Shown here: piece after piece, positions 1-10,775 of the stretch
How the letters are laid out: each line of letters starts with the position of its first letter
How positions within the stretch are numbered: position 1 is the first letter of the stretch
From: Neodiprion pinetum
Lineage: Eukaryota > Arthropoda > Insecta > Hymenoptera > Diprionidae
Length of the DNA: 64,000 bases
Direction: 5' to 3'
NCBI RefSeq assembly: GCF_021155775.2
Contig: NC_060235.2
Span: forward strand, 9,409,193 to 9,473,192
Program-made: the position numbers and the translations under genes
The notes under the pieces: model-generated
The model's database searches: none
What the model saw: the letters and a program-made list of their open reading frames with translations, nothing else
What the model was told of the DNA's origin: nothing

Positions 1-140
1 GGATAGGGCTGACCACCCGACAAGCTGAAAGCAGCTTCCGTGCGAGTACGGGGTTGGGGTTCTTTCCGGCGGGGACAGATGCTGCACCGCGGTGCAGCTG
101 CCATGATGGCCGAACCGTCGTTAGACTTAAAACACTTAAT

Positions 141-275
141 ATGTCTCAATCAAACAAAACAAACACAAACAAATGCAACGAAGATATGGAGTTCGAAGTT
201 TTCGAGGCGGACCCCTTCGCGAGAAGGACCAGCATCCACCGGACACCACCACCGCTCAAGCGGGTCACCACCTGA
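141..275 (+). CDS. Short leader frame of copy 1, in phase with ORF1
   Basis: A 44-codon frame that starts MSQSNKTNTN and ends at a TGA. It is in the same phase as ORF1, whose first ATG is ten bases further on (285). The identical frame and TGA occur in copy 2 at 8584-8718. It is either an upstream ORF or the true N-terminus of ORF1 with a stop between the two parts. The product is rich in charged and polar residues and has no recognisable domain. Confidence 0.4.
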   Translation: MSQSNKTNTNKCNEDMEFEVFEADPFARRTSIHRTPPPLKRVTT

Positions 276-284
276 GAGGTGCAG

Positions 285-1791
285 ATGAAGGAGCCGGCGC
301 CTGTCCAGACGCCACTCATCCTCATTGATGTAGAGGCGCTGAGGGAGGGTGCGCAGAAGGGTGCGTTTGAGCTGAAGGGAGCGATCCCGAAAGCCAGGAG
401 CGAGGGGGCAAGGACGATGAGCTGCCCCGGAGAGGTAAGCCTGACCACCCGAAATGTGCAGGAGGTAAGCGAGAGGGAATCGCTGAAGGACCTGATTACC
501 CTCATTGAGGGCATGAAGGCCTTCACGGTGGCCCATAAGAATATCCACGTCGCTCTCAGAGAGGACGTGGCTAAGGCGGCCATTATCATCTGGCGAGTCG
601 AGCGCGCCTGGAGCAGGATGGAGGAGGAGTTGGCCGGAACCAGAATACCGCGGGAGACTGGGGACAAGGCCACGCAGACAGGGGCGCAGCAGCTGCAGCA
701 GGATCAACAGAAGGCAGCAGCAACAAGCAAGAGGAAGGAGATCTCCTCCTCAACCGGGGCCGCGGAAAAAAAGCCGCGCCGGAAGGAACAGGGGAGGCAG
801 GGCCAGCAGGAAAACTGGAGCGAGGTCGGTCGTGAGACGAGGTCGCCGAAAGGCCGCCACCCCAGCACCACCAGCGTCAGTGAAAAAGACGGTCGTGGCC
901 CCCACAAAGCAAGGTAAGCCCAGGCCCAGAAAACGGGTCAGGCCGGACGCCGTCTTGATCAAGACGGAAGAAGGCTCGAACTATGCTGAAGTACTCAGGG
1001 AGGTCAAGAGCCAGGTCGACCGGACGAGGCGGGTGCCGCCATCACCGCGGTCAGGAGGACCAGAGGGGGGATGTTCTCCTCGAGCTAAAGGGCTCGAGCG
1101 GCGCACAAGCCCTGAAGGAAGCAGTCGTGGGAGTCTTGGGTGACCAAGCAAAGGTCTCGACGCTGGAGCCAACAATGACCATCGAGGTTAGAGATCTCGA
1201 TGAGATCACGACGGGAGATGAGGTGAGGGCGGCCCTTAGCTATGCCTTGAAAGCGCCACTCGAGTGCGACATAAGACTGCGAAGTGGTTTCAGGGGCACC
1301 CAGGCAGCGACGATGAGAATGCCAGAGCGAACCGCCCGGAAACTACTGGCGATCGGGAAATGAAGATCGGTTGGACCGTCTGCCGGATCCGGCAAAGGAT
1401 CACGGTGGACAGGTGCCACCGATGTCAAGGGTATGGGCATCACGCTGCCAAATGCCTGGGCACAGATAATTCGAATGCCTGCAGGAGATGCGGTGAGAAC
1501 GGGCATAAGGAGAAGGAGTGCCGGAGGTCCAGCTCAAGGTGCATTGTCTGCACAAACGCCGGGGCAAGGGCGGACCACTTCGCCGGAAGTGGCCAGTGCA
1601 GATCCTTCAAGGCGGAGCTGCTGAAGGCTAAGAACCGGCGCAACGGGCGGGCCACCACGAGGGTGCCAAACCACGGGAAAGTGGAGAGAACGAGAAGGGT
1701 GGGCGTAGAGCCGGTGATGCTCTCCCCCACCACAATGGGAGTGTCGTTCGGGCGGAGGCTCGAGTTCTCCACCACAGCATGCCAGGAGTGA
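285..1791 (+). pseudogene. ORF1 (Gag-like) of copy 1, frameshifted
   Basis: Gag-like nucleic-acid-binding protein of an R1-type element; in this family it binds the element RNA and forms the ribonucleoprotein. The N-terminal part is charged and helical. The middle has an RRM-like stretch around VSTLEPTMTIEVRDLDEITT. The C-terminal third has CCHC knuckles (CHRCQGYGHHAAKC, then CRRCGENGHKEKEC, then a CxxC...H...C group). Comparison with copy 2 shows the frame changes near 840, 1030 and 1355, so no full protein can be made. The stop TGA at 1789-1791 overlaps the ORF2 start. Amino-acid identity to copy 2 is high in the knuckles and low in the first third. Confidence 0.85.
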
Positions 1792-2447
1792 GGGGGAATG
1801 CCACCACGGAACCCGAGGGCGGACCTGGAGTAGTGATACTCCAGGTAAACCTTGACCGGAGCCGTGCGGCCCAGGACCTGCTGACCCAGACCGCTGCTGC
1901 TCAAAGGGCCGGGATACTAATTGTCTCGGAACCCAGCGGCGCGGGAAAGCAGGGGAACTGGCTGGTGGACCGGAGGGGGGACGCGGCAATAACGGCGCCG
2001 AACAACCTCCTGGGCATCCTCACGCTGGAGGGAAGAGGGGAGGGGTTCGTCTGGGCGAGAACGAGTGGCTTGACAATCTTAAGCTGCTATTTCTCGCCCA
2101 ACGTCGCTTCCGGAGAATTCGAGGTCCAGCTGGATAGCCTGGAGGCCAGCAGGAGGACAACGAGAGGCAGGATCATCGTGGCTGGGAACTTCAACGCGAA
2201 GTCCCCTAGCTAGGGGTCCTCGAAGCTGGACGCGAGGGGCCAGGCCGTAGTTGAGCTCCTGGCAAGGCTCGACCTCCACCCCGTCAACGAAGGCGGCGCA
2301 CCGACATGGCAGAGGGTGAGTACTGGCTCCAACTCAGTCATAGACATCACGGCAGGTAGCCCGGAGGTAGCGGCTGAGTTGCACGGGTGGAGGGTCCTGG
2401 AGGACGAAACCCTCAGTGACCACCGCTGCATCGCTATGAGATGGCTA
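1779..2447 (+). pseudogene. ORF2 of copy 1, endonuclease part
   Basis: The ATG at 1779 sits inside the end of ORF1, a 13-base overlap in another frame. The product begins with an APE-type endonuclease: VVILQVNLDRSRAAQDLL, ILIVSEP (catalytic E), then GRIIVAGNFNAKSP, where copy 2 keeps the usual GDFNAKS aspartate. Later come SNSVIDITAGS and TLSDHR, the C-terminal catalytic signature. A TAG at 2211-2213 replaces the Trp codon of copy 2. The frame continues open to 2447, where the solo LTR is inserted; the reading frame resumes at 4239. In R1 elements this domain nicks the target DNA to prime reverse transcription. Confidence 0.87.
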
Positions 2448-4234
2448 TATTACGCCCCGACGTACTGCCTTGGCGTACGTTCAAAATTCCTTTTTCAAAA
2501 TTCTATTTCATTTCATTTCTTTAATTATTTCATTACAATCTCATATATAAGGTCACGTACAGTCCTCGGCATCCGCTGACATTGTATCTTATTTGCTGAC
2601 ACCAGGAATCGCGCTATAAAATTACTGACCTAGTAACAGCGGCGCTCAGCCTGGGAATATCTCTCTTTTTAAGTCAAAATTATCATCAATAATTAGGATA
2701 AACCACTACCTTTGGAACCACCAAATTAAAATAGATTATTTGTTAAGATGTATAGATGAATGCGTGAGAATTATCTTAAGATACCTTCTGTTAACATCTT
2801 GTACGTATAAGTGACGAGATTGAGAATCGTCGGAACACCGTCGAATGGCGCGAACTAACGCTGACCGTGTAGATTTAGACACCGGGAGGTTGCCCCCGCA
2901 CTTAATTGGCTAATTACTGTTGCAACTTATTGCAACTGCAGATTTTTCCCTATTAATACCCTCTGGCCCAAGCAGCCAGGTCTTTCGTCTGTCAAGTCGC
3001 GAAGCGCGTGGACGTAAACCCGGATTAGCCCTCTCGAGCAATAGTAGCGTTCGGAAAATCTTAGTTGTGACCGGCCTAAAGTCTCGCGCTAATTCATCAA
3101 ATTCGAGCATACAGTTATTCTGTTAGCTGCAAGAGACTCACTCTCTTCTACGTTTTCATCTTTTCTGTGCTTTACTAAATCTCATCATTTCGCGAATAGG
3201 CATTTTTATGATATTCCATTTTCCATAATTAAATTGAGTTCGGCCCTGATTCAATCGAATCAGGTAATCTTGAGTAATAATAATAATAATTACACTATCG
3301 TTTTTAATAAATAAATCGTTCTAATCAATTTTAATATACATCAAAATCAGAAAATTGACACTTTCAACTATAACTTTCGATAACAAGATATCATTCCAAA
3401 TCTAAAAAGACTAAGTGACCGACGTTCAGCATCGTTCGATTGATCAACTCTTTGAAACTTGAGGTGAGGCCCCTGGTCCAGAAATCTACCGACGCAGACC
3501 GACACGATTCGACGGCTCTCAATCTCGTCGACCGATTCACCTAAAGCTAAGTCAATCCGAGTGTTAGTCTTCGAAGTTGGACGAATTCTTGTTTCACCTT
3601 TTTAATCAAAATCTACTTCAGTAATTTTCATTCAAAACCAAGCCTAGAATTGGTGGGTAGCTTCACTACCCCCAATTAAATCGCACTTATTGTTTCCAAG
3701 AATTTACGAATAAGACTTAACAATAGTATATATAATTGATTTAAGATAATCTAAAAAGAGAGATACAATCCAATAATCACGACCAGCTAGTTAACCATCG
3801 TTCAGAGTAGATGTTCCTGGTACCAACTAATAATATCCTTTAGAATAGTATAACACACGATTTTCATAAACTTGAACACTTTATAAATTGTTATTTTCGG
3901 CTCATATATCATTATTACCATTGTTTGTTACCAGACATTCCAATAACCAAATCGAAACAGAATATACTTCATCTTTTACCAGTCAAATCATATTAAACAT
4001 TTATTTTGAACGACCTTCTTCCTATTTTTATTATTGTAAAATTGCCTCAACAATTTAAACAAGCCTCACCGACCTGTACAGGACTATAGCAACACGATCC
4101 TACAAATTACCGGCTTATCGAAAGGTAGGTCTTCTCTTAGTTTTAATAATTATTCATTGTCGTTACGTGGGAGCTTGATTATTCAATTAATCATTAACTA
4201 CCACCGCTCAGTACACCCTCACCCCCACGTAACA
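2448..4234 (+). mobile_element. Solo LTR (about 1.79 kb) inside ORF2 of copy 1
   Basis: The insert begins TATTACGCCCC and ends CCCCCACGTAACA, so the ends are near-inverted (TRTTACG/CGTAACA) apart from a TG to TA change at the left. It is flanked by GCTA at 2444-2447 and 4235-4238, a 4-bp target duplication. Removing the insert plus one duplicate (1791 bases, divisible by 3) rejoins ORF2 in frame across the gap. There is no coding sequence, primer site or internal region. Near the right end, the CCTGTACAGGAC and CCGGCTTATC motifs also occur in the LTRs at 18436-19389 and 39409-40439, suggesting the same LTR lineage and plus orientation. It could also be a short non-autonomous LTR element. Confidence 0.82.
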
Positions 4235-4238
4235 GCTA

Positions 4239-6640
4239 CCTGCCAAGCCTGGTAAACCACTAGGGAAGCAGCTCGACGGCGGATGGACCGTCCATAGATT
4301 AGACAAGGAGGCCATGATGACCTGCCTCCGCAAGGAAAAGGAGGAGCAGGCAGACAATCCAGCTGACTCGGAAGTCGACAGGCTCATGAACACCTTGACC
4401 AAGGCGTGCGATGCGGGAATGCCGAGGAGAAGACCCCCTCGAGGCAGGACCGCCGCACATTGGTGGAACGAGAGGATCGCAGCGCTCAGGCGGGACTGCG
4501 TCAGCGCCAGGCGGCTGACGCAGAGAGCCAGGGCTAGGGGTGGTGACTCGGAGAATGACCAGTCAACAGCGTACCGGCTAGCCAAGAAAGCCCTGAGGAC
4601 AGAAATCAAGGCCACCAAGGCCCGGTGCTGGGAAGAACTTCTTGAAACCGTCGACGGGGACCCGTGGGGGCTGCCGTATAAGCTCGTCGCTAAAAAACTT
4701 GGCGGGCTTAGGCAGCCCGACGACCCGGAAACCGTGGAGAGGGTACTGGCGGAGCTGTTCCCGGGATCCGCAAGGGCACCGTCCAGGCCAGGTAAGATGG
4801 TGGGGATACCGAAACCTGAATTGTTTACCGAGGCTGTGCTCCACGAGGCCGCAAGAGGACTGGGCCGGGGTAAGGCGCCGGGACCAGACGGCATCCCCAA
4901 CGAAGCGTTGTCGGTGGCGGTTGAGGCGTATCCTGACGCGTTCCTGAGGGCCTACAATGAATGCCTCGTTGATGGGTCGTTCCACAGCGGGTGGAAGAGG
5001 CAAAGGCTGGTGCTGCTGCCGAAGGGGCAGCCCGTTGAGGGTGTGGTGAGGAAGTACCGGCCCATCAGCCTAATCGACACAGCAGGCAAGCTGCTCGAGA
5101 GGCTAATCCAAGCCAGGCTCGAGGCAGCTCTTGAGGCATCAGGAGGGTTAGCCGACAACCAGTTCGGCTTCCGCCGGGGCAGGTCAACACTGCAAGCGAT
5201 CGACGAGGTCATTGGCGTGGCTAGGAGGGCTTGTGAGCGAAAAGGAAGATTCGCCACCCCCTGCTTGGTGGCGTTTTTGGACGTCAAAAACGCCTTCAAC
5301 GCAGTGGGCCACAACGTCATCTTGGAGGTCATAGAAGGAAGAAAGAGCATTCCAACATACCTCCTGGGAATGGTCGGGAGCTACCTGGAGAACAGGCTGC
5401 TTCTGTACCGTACCAGCGAGGGCGAGGGAACGCGCCAACTGACAGCCGGAGTTCCACAGGGGTCGGTACTCGGCCCCCTGCTGTGGAACATCGCGTACGA
5501 TGACCTGCTTCGCATAGAAATGCCGGACGGAGTGAAGACAGTGGGCTTTGCGGACGACGTGGCCCTGGTGGTAACGGCAAGAACGCCGGAACTACTAGAA
5601 GCCACAACGAATGAGGCAATAGCCCGAGCCTGGGAGTGGCTCTCTAGTAGAGGCCTGGACCTTGCGGAGAAGAAAACCGAGATTGTGGTTCTAACTCGGC
5701 GACATACGCTAAGGGTGAGCCCAATCACGGTAAAGGGACACAAGGTTAAGCCAGCGCGAAGTACCTGGGAGTCACGATAGACTCCAGGTAAAACTTCACG
5801 AACCACATCCGGCTTGCAGCGGACGAGGCCATGAAGGTTACCACCGCCATCGGCAGGCTGATGCCAAACATTGGAGGACCAGCCTACAACCGGAGGAGAT
5901 TACTGGCCAGTGTCGCGTACTCAGTGGCGCTGTACGGGGCTCCGGTGTGGGCTGACGCTATGGTATTCGCCAGGAACAGGGTGAGGCTAGACCGGTGGAC
6001 AGGCTGAGGGGGGGGCGGCCGGGTGCGCGTGTGATTTATCATACGCACACTCGGTGTGCTTCCGCAGTGGCGGCCTGTTACAGGATCAGAGAAACGACAT
6101 CGGACGCCCAGCGGGAGGCAGTATCGACGTCACCTGGAGGAGGGTGGAAGACCTGGCGTGCGACCACGCGGCCAGACAGATCAGACGAGGGGAGCCCCGG
6201 CCTCCGGCTACCAGGCCAGCGGAGGAGGGAGCGATGGTCCGGATGACCTACGGTGATGTAAATTACCTAGGTAATAACCGGGTCATCCTCTACCTCAAGA
6301 GACGGTATGGGGGGACCCAGCAGCTGGTCAACTCGACCAGCACGCTGAAAATGCACCCCCCCTGGCGTGACGCGGTGGTGCTGGACGGGATAGTGTTCAC
6401 CGCCAGCTGCCAGTGTGGCAGCTCGGCGGAGCATGAACGAATGTTCCCGCACAATCGCACCACCGTTGAGGATGGGGTCACCAGGTCTGACTGGAGGCTG
6501 ACAAGGGAGGTCAGGCCAAGCAGTACGACCGGTAGGGGACAAGGCCACTACAAAAGCGCGAGCAACATCCTGGTGAGGTGTGGCGACAGAGATACTAATC
6601 CGAAGGGATTGCAAGGGACAGGAGTGACAAGTGACCGACT
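4239..6640 (+). pseudogene. ORF2 of copy 1, reverse transcriptase part and decayed C-terminus
   Basis: Continues ORF2 after the solo LTR. A long open stretch to 5780 carries RT motifs in order: GKAPGPDGIPNEAL, RPISLIDTAGKLLERLI, NQFGFRRGRSTLQAI, AFLDVKNAFNAV, GVPQGSVLGPLLWN and the catalytic FADD at 5547-5558. Near 5755 the frame shifts. The KYLGVTIDS motif and the following connection segment then appear in another frame up to a TGA near 6005, with a TAA inside. From about 6005 to 6640 only scraps remain, including a Cys/His-like group near 6410-6460 where R1 elements have a CCHC. In life this enzyme copies element RNA onto nicked target DNA. This copy is dead. Confidence 0.87.
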
Positions 6641-7606
6641 TAAGTGACAATGCGAACAATACCAAAACAATTAATTAAATGGTATAGCGAAATGTGATAT
6701 AAACTTAAGTGACTCAAGTTGCGACAGGTGCGAGCAGGCTGGCGCGAAACAAAACAATGCGTCAGCGAATTCCGCGCCAGCAGTGGGTCAAGCCGACAGT
6801 GAAGCGTAACTGGAACATGCCGAAGCGGAACGCTTGTGCCAGCAAAATTCCGTACCGGCGGGCCACAGGCTGCGGTAAGCAGGAGACCTGACTACGCTCG
6901 GAGCAGCATTATATAATAAGTGACGTAGAGATTAAGGTTATAGTAAACCAACGTGTTGCAAGTGCTTACACATTCTGTCTAACATAGGCTGAAGCGCTAT
7001 TGCGCGGGGGTGGGAAATAATATAAAGTATACTAACATGATGCGCTATTGCGTTATATGTAGCATACTAACGCAAAATTAATAAACGCTACTGCCTGAGC
7101 AGGTAGCAGGAGTGACAAGTAACCGATTTAAGTGACAATGCGAACAATACCAAAACAATTAATTAAATGGTATAGCGAAATGTGATATAAACTGGAGTGA
7201 CTCAAGTTGCGACAGGTGCGAGCAGGCTGGCGCGAGACAAAACAATGCGTCAGCAAATTCCGCGCCAGCGGTGGGTCAGGCCGACAGTGAAGCGTGGCCG
7301 GAGCATGCCGAGGCGGAGCGCTTGTGCCAGCAAGGTTCCGTGCCGGCGGGCCACGGGCTGCGGTAAGCGGGGGACCTGACTGCGCTCGGAGCGGCATTAT
7401 ATAATAAGTGACGTAGAGATTACCAACGTGTTGCAAGTGCTAACACATACTGTCTAACATAGGCTGAAGCGCTATTGCGCGGGGGTGGGGAATAGTATAA
7501 AGTATACCAACATGATGCGCTATTGCGTTATAGGTAAACTAAGGTAGTATAAGGCATACTAACGCAAAATTAATAAACGCTACTGCGTTAGCAGGTAGCA
7601 GGTAGT
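6617..7606 (+). repeat. Tandem duplication in the 3' UTR of copy 1 (two units of about 490 bp)
   Basis: The segment starting AGGAGTGACAAGTGACCGA at about 6618 is repeated from about 7109 (AGGAGTGACAAGTAACCGA) and runs to about 7606. Both units share the block with the ATATAATAAGTGACGTAGAG motif, the GCGCTATTGCGCGGGGGTGGG motif and the end AATAAACGCTACTG. Differences are scattered substitutions plus small indels, so the duplication is older than very recent. No coding function is seen. Confidence 0.85.
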
Positions 7607-7886
7607 TAGTTAAGTAAGTAAATAAACATGACCTGGGTCGGAACTGCTGTGACAGCAGATTCCGCGAGCCGGCAGCAAGACACGCTGTGCGTGTGGGCGA
7701 GAGGCCAGGAGAACAGGCCGGCCACAGGGACGAGGTGAAGCGTTGCGAAAGCGGTTCCGCCTCGTCCTGGGTGATGAGCGGCGGAGGGGTTTTAGCCGGT
7801 AAAAATCCAGCACTATCCGATGACATCCACTTGAACAACCGGATGTCTTTTGAAGATTTCCGCTTCGCCGCAAAAAAAAAAAAAAA
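7607..7886 (+). other. 3' terminal region and poly(A) tail of copy 1
   Basis: Non-coding tail ending in 15 A residues at 7872-7886. The very next base starts the conserved-looking leader of copy 2 (GGTTCCCCTACG). The A-run is therefore taken as the 3' end of copy 1 and a head-to-tail junction. Confidence 0.6.
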
Positions 7887-8583
7887 GGTTCCCCTACGTC
7901 GGTTGTCACCTTGTCGTGGTGTAGGGGCTTGTCGGTCGCAATGAATCTAGATGATCCGATGACTAGGGCCCTAAAAATCCCTAGGCAAAGGCGAGACTGG
8001 ACGAGCGACTACTACTAAGCACAACCGGCCCAGCCTCCCGAGGCTGGGTGAGGGAATGGTGAGGGATGTATGGAAAATGAATGAATGGTATACGGTCGGG
8101 ACCTCTGAGGATATTCCTCCGAGACTAGCCAAGGCCGGACTAGTAATCCGCCGACCAGGGCTGCAAAAAATGTCTGTAGCTTTCCTGTGGGTTTCTAGAG
8201 ATCCGCAGGTTTGAAGTGGGAAAACCGCTATTTGCAGCTAGCTGGAGCCAATCGGAGGGTTGAATCTTGGATCTCGGGCGCATATATGGAGGATTACCTG
8301 GTCAGTATTTCCTCATACCCGAAGCTGGTAGGGTATTTCCGGCAAGGTCTTACCCGAATGGAGGCCTACCCTGGCTCGGATTGACAGGGAAATCCCCCGG
8401 ATGGAAGACCCTAAAGAGGTAAGGGGGGCGGGGGGGATCGCATGGATAGGGCTGACCACCCGACAAGCTGAAAGCAGCTTCCGTGCGAGTACGGGGTTGG
8501 GGTTCTTTCCGGCGGGGACAGATGCTGCACCGCGGTGCAGCTGCCATGATGGCCGAACCGTCGTTAGACTTAAAACACTTAAT

Positions 8584-8718
8584 ATGTCTCAATCAAACAA
8601 AACAAACACAAACAAATGCAACGAAGATATGGAGTTCGAAGTTTTCGAGGCGGACCCCTTCGCGAGAAGGACCAGCATCCACCGGACACCACCACCGCTC
8701 AAGCGGGTCACCACCTGA
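8584..8718 (+). CDS. Short leader frame of copy 2, in phase with ORF1
   Basis: Same 44-codon frame and the same TGA as at 141-275 of copy 1. It lies ten bases upstream of the ORF1 ATG at 8728 and in the same phase. Its translation is identical in both copies. Confidence 0.4.
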   Translation: MSQSNKTNTNKCNEDMEFEVFEADPFARRTSIHRTPPPLKRVTT

Positions 8719-8727
8719 GAGGTGCAG

Positions 8728-10242
8728 ATGAAGGAGCCGGCGCCTGTCCAGACGCCGCTAGTTCTCGTCGACTTAGAGGCGCCAAGAAATCAGGCGAAGG
8801 TGGACGCGTCCGGACCGAAGGGAGCGATCCCCAAGGCCATGGCCAAACAGGGGGCAAGGACGATGAGTTGCCCCAGTGCCGCCAGCAGCGTCGCGGAGGT
8901 AAGCGGTAGGGACTGCCTGAAGTCCCTGATTGCTCTCATCGAGGGCATGAAGGGCTTCGCCCTAGCGCACAAGAATACCAATGTGACGCTAAAAGAGAAT
9001 ACGGCCAAGGCGGCCATAGTCGCCCGCCAGGTCGAAAGGGCCTGGAGGAGGATGGAGGAGGAGCTGGAGGCGGCCAAGGCTCCACGCGTGACTGGGGACA
9101 AGGTGACCCAGACAACACGGGAACCACCACCACGACAAGAACAGGCAGCCGGGATGATCCGGGAGACTGCAACGACCAAAAGAAAGGAGATCTCTCCGAC
9201 CGCGGGGGCGGTTGAAAAGCGACCCCGACCCGAGGAGAAGGAAGAGGGGAAAACCGGAAGCTGGAGCGAGGTGGTGTAGAGAGGTCACCCTAAGAGGACG
9301 TCCAAACCCGCTACTACGGCGCCCCCACCAAACCAGAAAGCGGCAGCCGTGGCCCAACCAAAGGGTGGGCCCAGGAGGAAGCCGATTCGTTCCGACGCGA
9401 TCCTCATAAAAGTAACAAGCGGCAGCAAGTACGCCGATGTTCTGAAAAAAGTCAAGGTGGGGGTGGACCCAGCCAAGGCTGGGGCCAACGTCACCCCGGT
9501 GAGGAGGACGAGGGGGGGCGACGTCCTCCTAGAGGTAAAGGGATCCAGCGGCGTCCAGGCTTTGAGTAAGGCGGTCAGGGGGGTTCTAGGGGAACAGACG
9601 AAGGTCTCGACCCTGGAGCCGTCCATGACCGTGGAGGTCAGGGACCTGGACGAGGTGACAACGGAGGAGGAAGTAAGGGCGGCCTTGTCGGACGCCCTGA
9701 CAGCTCCCCTGACGGCACGGATGAGAATGAGGGCAAGCTTCCGGGGGACACAGGCCACGCTATGCAAAATCCCAGAGCGGACTGCGCGCAAGCTGGTTGC
9801 CCTAGGCAGAATAAGGATAGGGTGGACCGTCTGCCGGATCCGTGAAAGGATCACGGTGGACAGGTGCCACCGATGCCAGGGATATGGGCACCACGCTGCC
9901 CAGTGCCTCGGCAGCGACAATTCTGATGCGTGCAGGAAATGCGGGGAGAGGGGGCACAAGGAGAAAGAGTGTCCCAAGCCAGGACCGAGGTGCACGCTAT
10001 GTGCCGACAAAGGCGTAAGGGCGGACCACTTCTCCGAGAGCGGCAGATGCAGCGCCTTCAGGGAGGAGCTCCAGAAGGCCAAGCTGCGGCACAATGGGCG
10101 GGCCACCACAAGGGTGCTAAGCCATGGGGAAGTGGAGAGAACGGGAAGGGTGGGCGTAGAGCCGGTGATGCTCTCCCCCACCACAATGGGAGTGTCGTTC
10201 GGGCGGAGGCTCGAGTTCTCCACCACAACATGCCAGGAGTAA
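8728..10242 (+). pseudogene. ORF1 (Gag-like) of copy 2, one internal stop
   Basis: About 505 codons in a single frame interrupted only by a TAG at 9277-9279, between the charged N-terminal third and the rest. After the stop the same frame continues. It has basic Pro-rich sequence, then KVSTLEPSMTVEVRDLDEVT (RRM-like core), then three zinc-knuckle groups: CHRCQGYGHHAAQC, CRKCGERGHKEKEC and CTLCADKGVRADHF. The stop TAA (10240-10242) overlaps the ORF2 ATG at 10230. ORF1 of this clade is the RNA-binding Gag-like protein. The single stop could be a real mutation or a base-call error. Confidence 0.87.
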
Positions 10243-10695
10243 GGGGCAGCACCAGCACGGGACCCGGGGGCAGGCCTGGGGTAGTAATACTCCAGGTCAA
10301 CCTAAACCGGAGCCGGGCCGCCCAGAACCTGCTGACCCAGACCGCTGCTTGCCAAAAGGCCGGGATCTTAATCGTCTCGGAACCCAGCGGCGCGGGAAAG
10401 CAGGGAAACTGGCTGGTGGATCAGAGGGGGGACGCGGCTGTAATGGCGACGAACAACCTCCCGGGCACCCTCACGCTGGGGGGAAGAGGGGAGGGGTTCG
10501 TCTGGGCGAGAACGAGTGGCTTAACCATCTTCAGCTGCTATTTCTCGCCGAACGTCACGCCCAGCGACTTCGAGGCCCAGCTGGATGGTCTGGAGGCCAG
10601 CATCCAAACAGCAGGAGGCAGGATCATCGTTACCGGGGACTTCAACGCGAAGTCTCCGAGCTGGCGGTCCTCAAAGCTGGACGTGAGGGGCCAGG
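10230..10695 (+). pseudogene. ORF2 of copy 2, N-terminal endonuclease fragment
   Basis: The ATG at 10230 lies 13 bases before the end of ORF1 in a different frame, as in copy 1, which suggests translation by reinitiation or frameshifting. The fragment has VVILQVNLNRSRAAQNLL, ILIVSEP and GRIIVTGDFNAKSPSW, the first half of an APE endonuclease with intact E and D. Homology stops after GQGW near 10695. The frame runs on into unrelated sequence to 10775. No RT remains. Confidence 0.85.
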
Positions 10696-10699
10696 GCTG

Positions 10700-10775
10700 G
10701 GATTCTGTAACTCTCTACCGACGATTAGCGCTGTCGTTAGCTAGCGACAGTTGTCGCTTGCATCGACGATGCTAG
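10700..10775. repeat. Hairpin-rich block at the broken end of copy 2
   Basis: CTGTCGTTAGCTAGCGACAG (10731-10750) is a near-perfect palindrome and GCATCGACGATGC (10760-10772) is a perfect hairpin. GATTCTGTA occurs at both edges, near 10701 and again near 10788. It may be the remnant of a small mobile element that removed or displaced the 3' part of copy 2. No known end motif is seen. Confidence 0.4.

Larger units (their letters stand above)
1..7886 (+). mobile_element. R1-clade non-LTR retrotransposon, copy 1 (decayed; 5' edge outside window)
   Basis: A GC-rich block holding, in order, a leader, ORF1 with CCHC knuckles, an overlapping ORF2 with endonuclease then reverse transcriptase, a 3' untranslated region and a 15-A tail at 7872-7886. 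This is the layout of R1-clade LINEs. Position n here matches position n+8443 in copy 2 over the leader. ORF1 has about three frameshifts; ORF2 has nonsense codons, a frameshift and an inserted LTR, so this copy cannot move by itself. The 5' end lies left of the window. Clade assignment rests on the gag knuckles plus EN/RT organisation. I could not test target-site preference. Confidence 0.88.
7887..10695 (+). mobile_element. R1-clade non-LTR retrotransposon, copy 2 (3'-truncated)
   Basis: Leader (7887-8727), nearly complete ORF1 and the first about 155 codons of ORF2, then an abrupt end of homology to copy 1 near 10695. The leader contains a GTCACCTTGTCGTGGTGTAG motif close to its 5' end and a run of short inverted segments. 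LINE copies usually lose their 5' end. Loss of the 3' end with an intact 5' end implies a later deletion, rearrangement or insertion, or an assembly join. Over 8444-8755 it is essentially identical to 1-312, then diverges strongly. Confidence 0.85.

Noticed and set aside
4208..4900. Long minus-strand open frame opposite the RT region
   Set aside because: Antisense shadow of GC-rich ORF2; no protein features.
6709..6891. Short frame repeated at 7197-7379 as a possible conserved peptide
   Set aside because: It lies in the duplicated 3' UTR; the Arg-rich translation changes freely between units, as expected for non-coding sequence.
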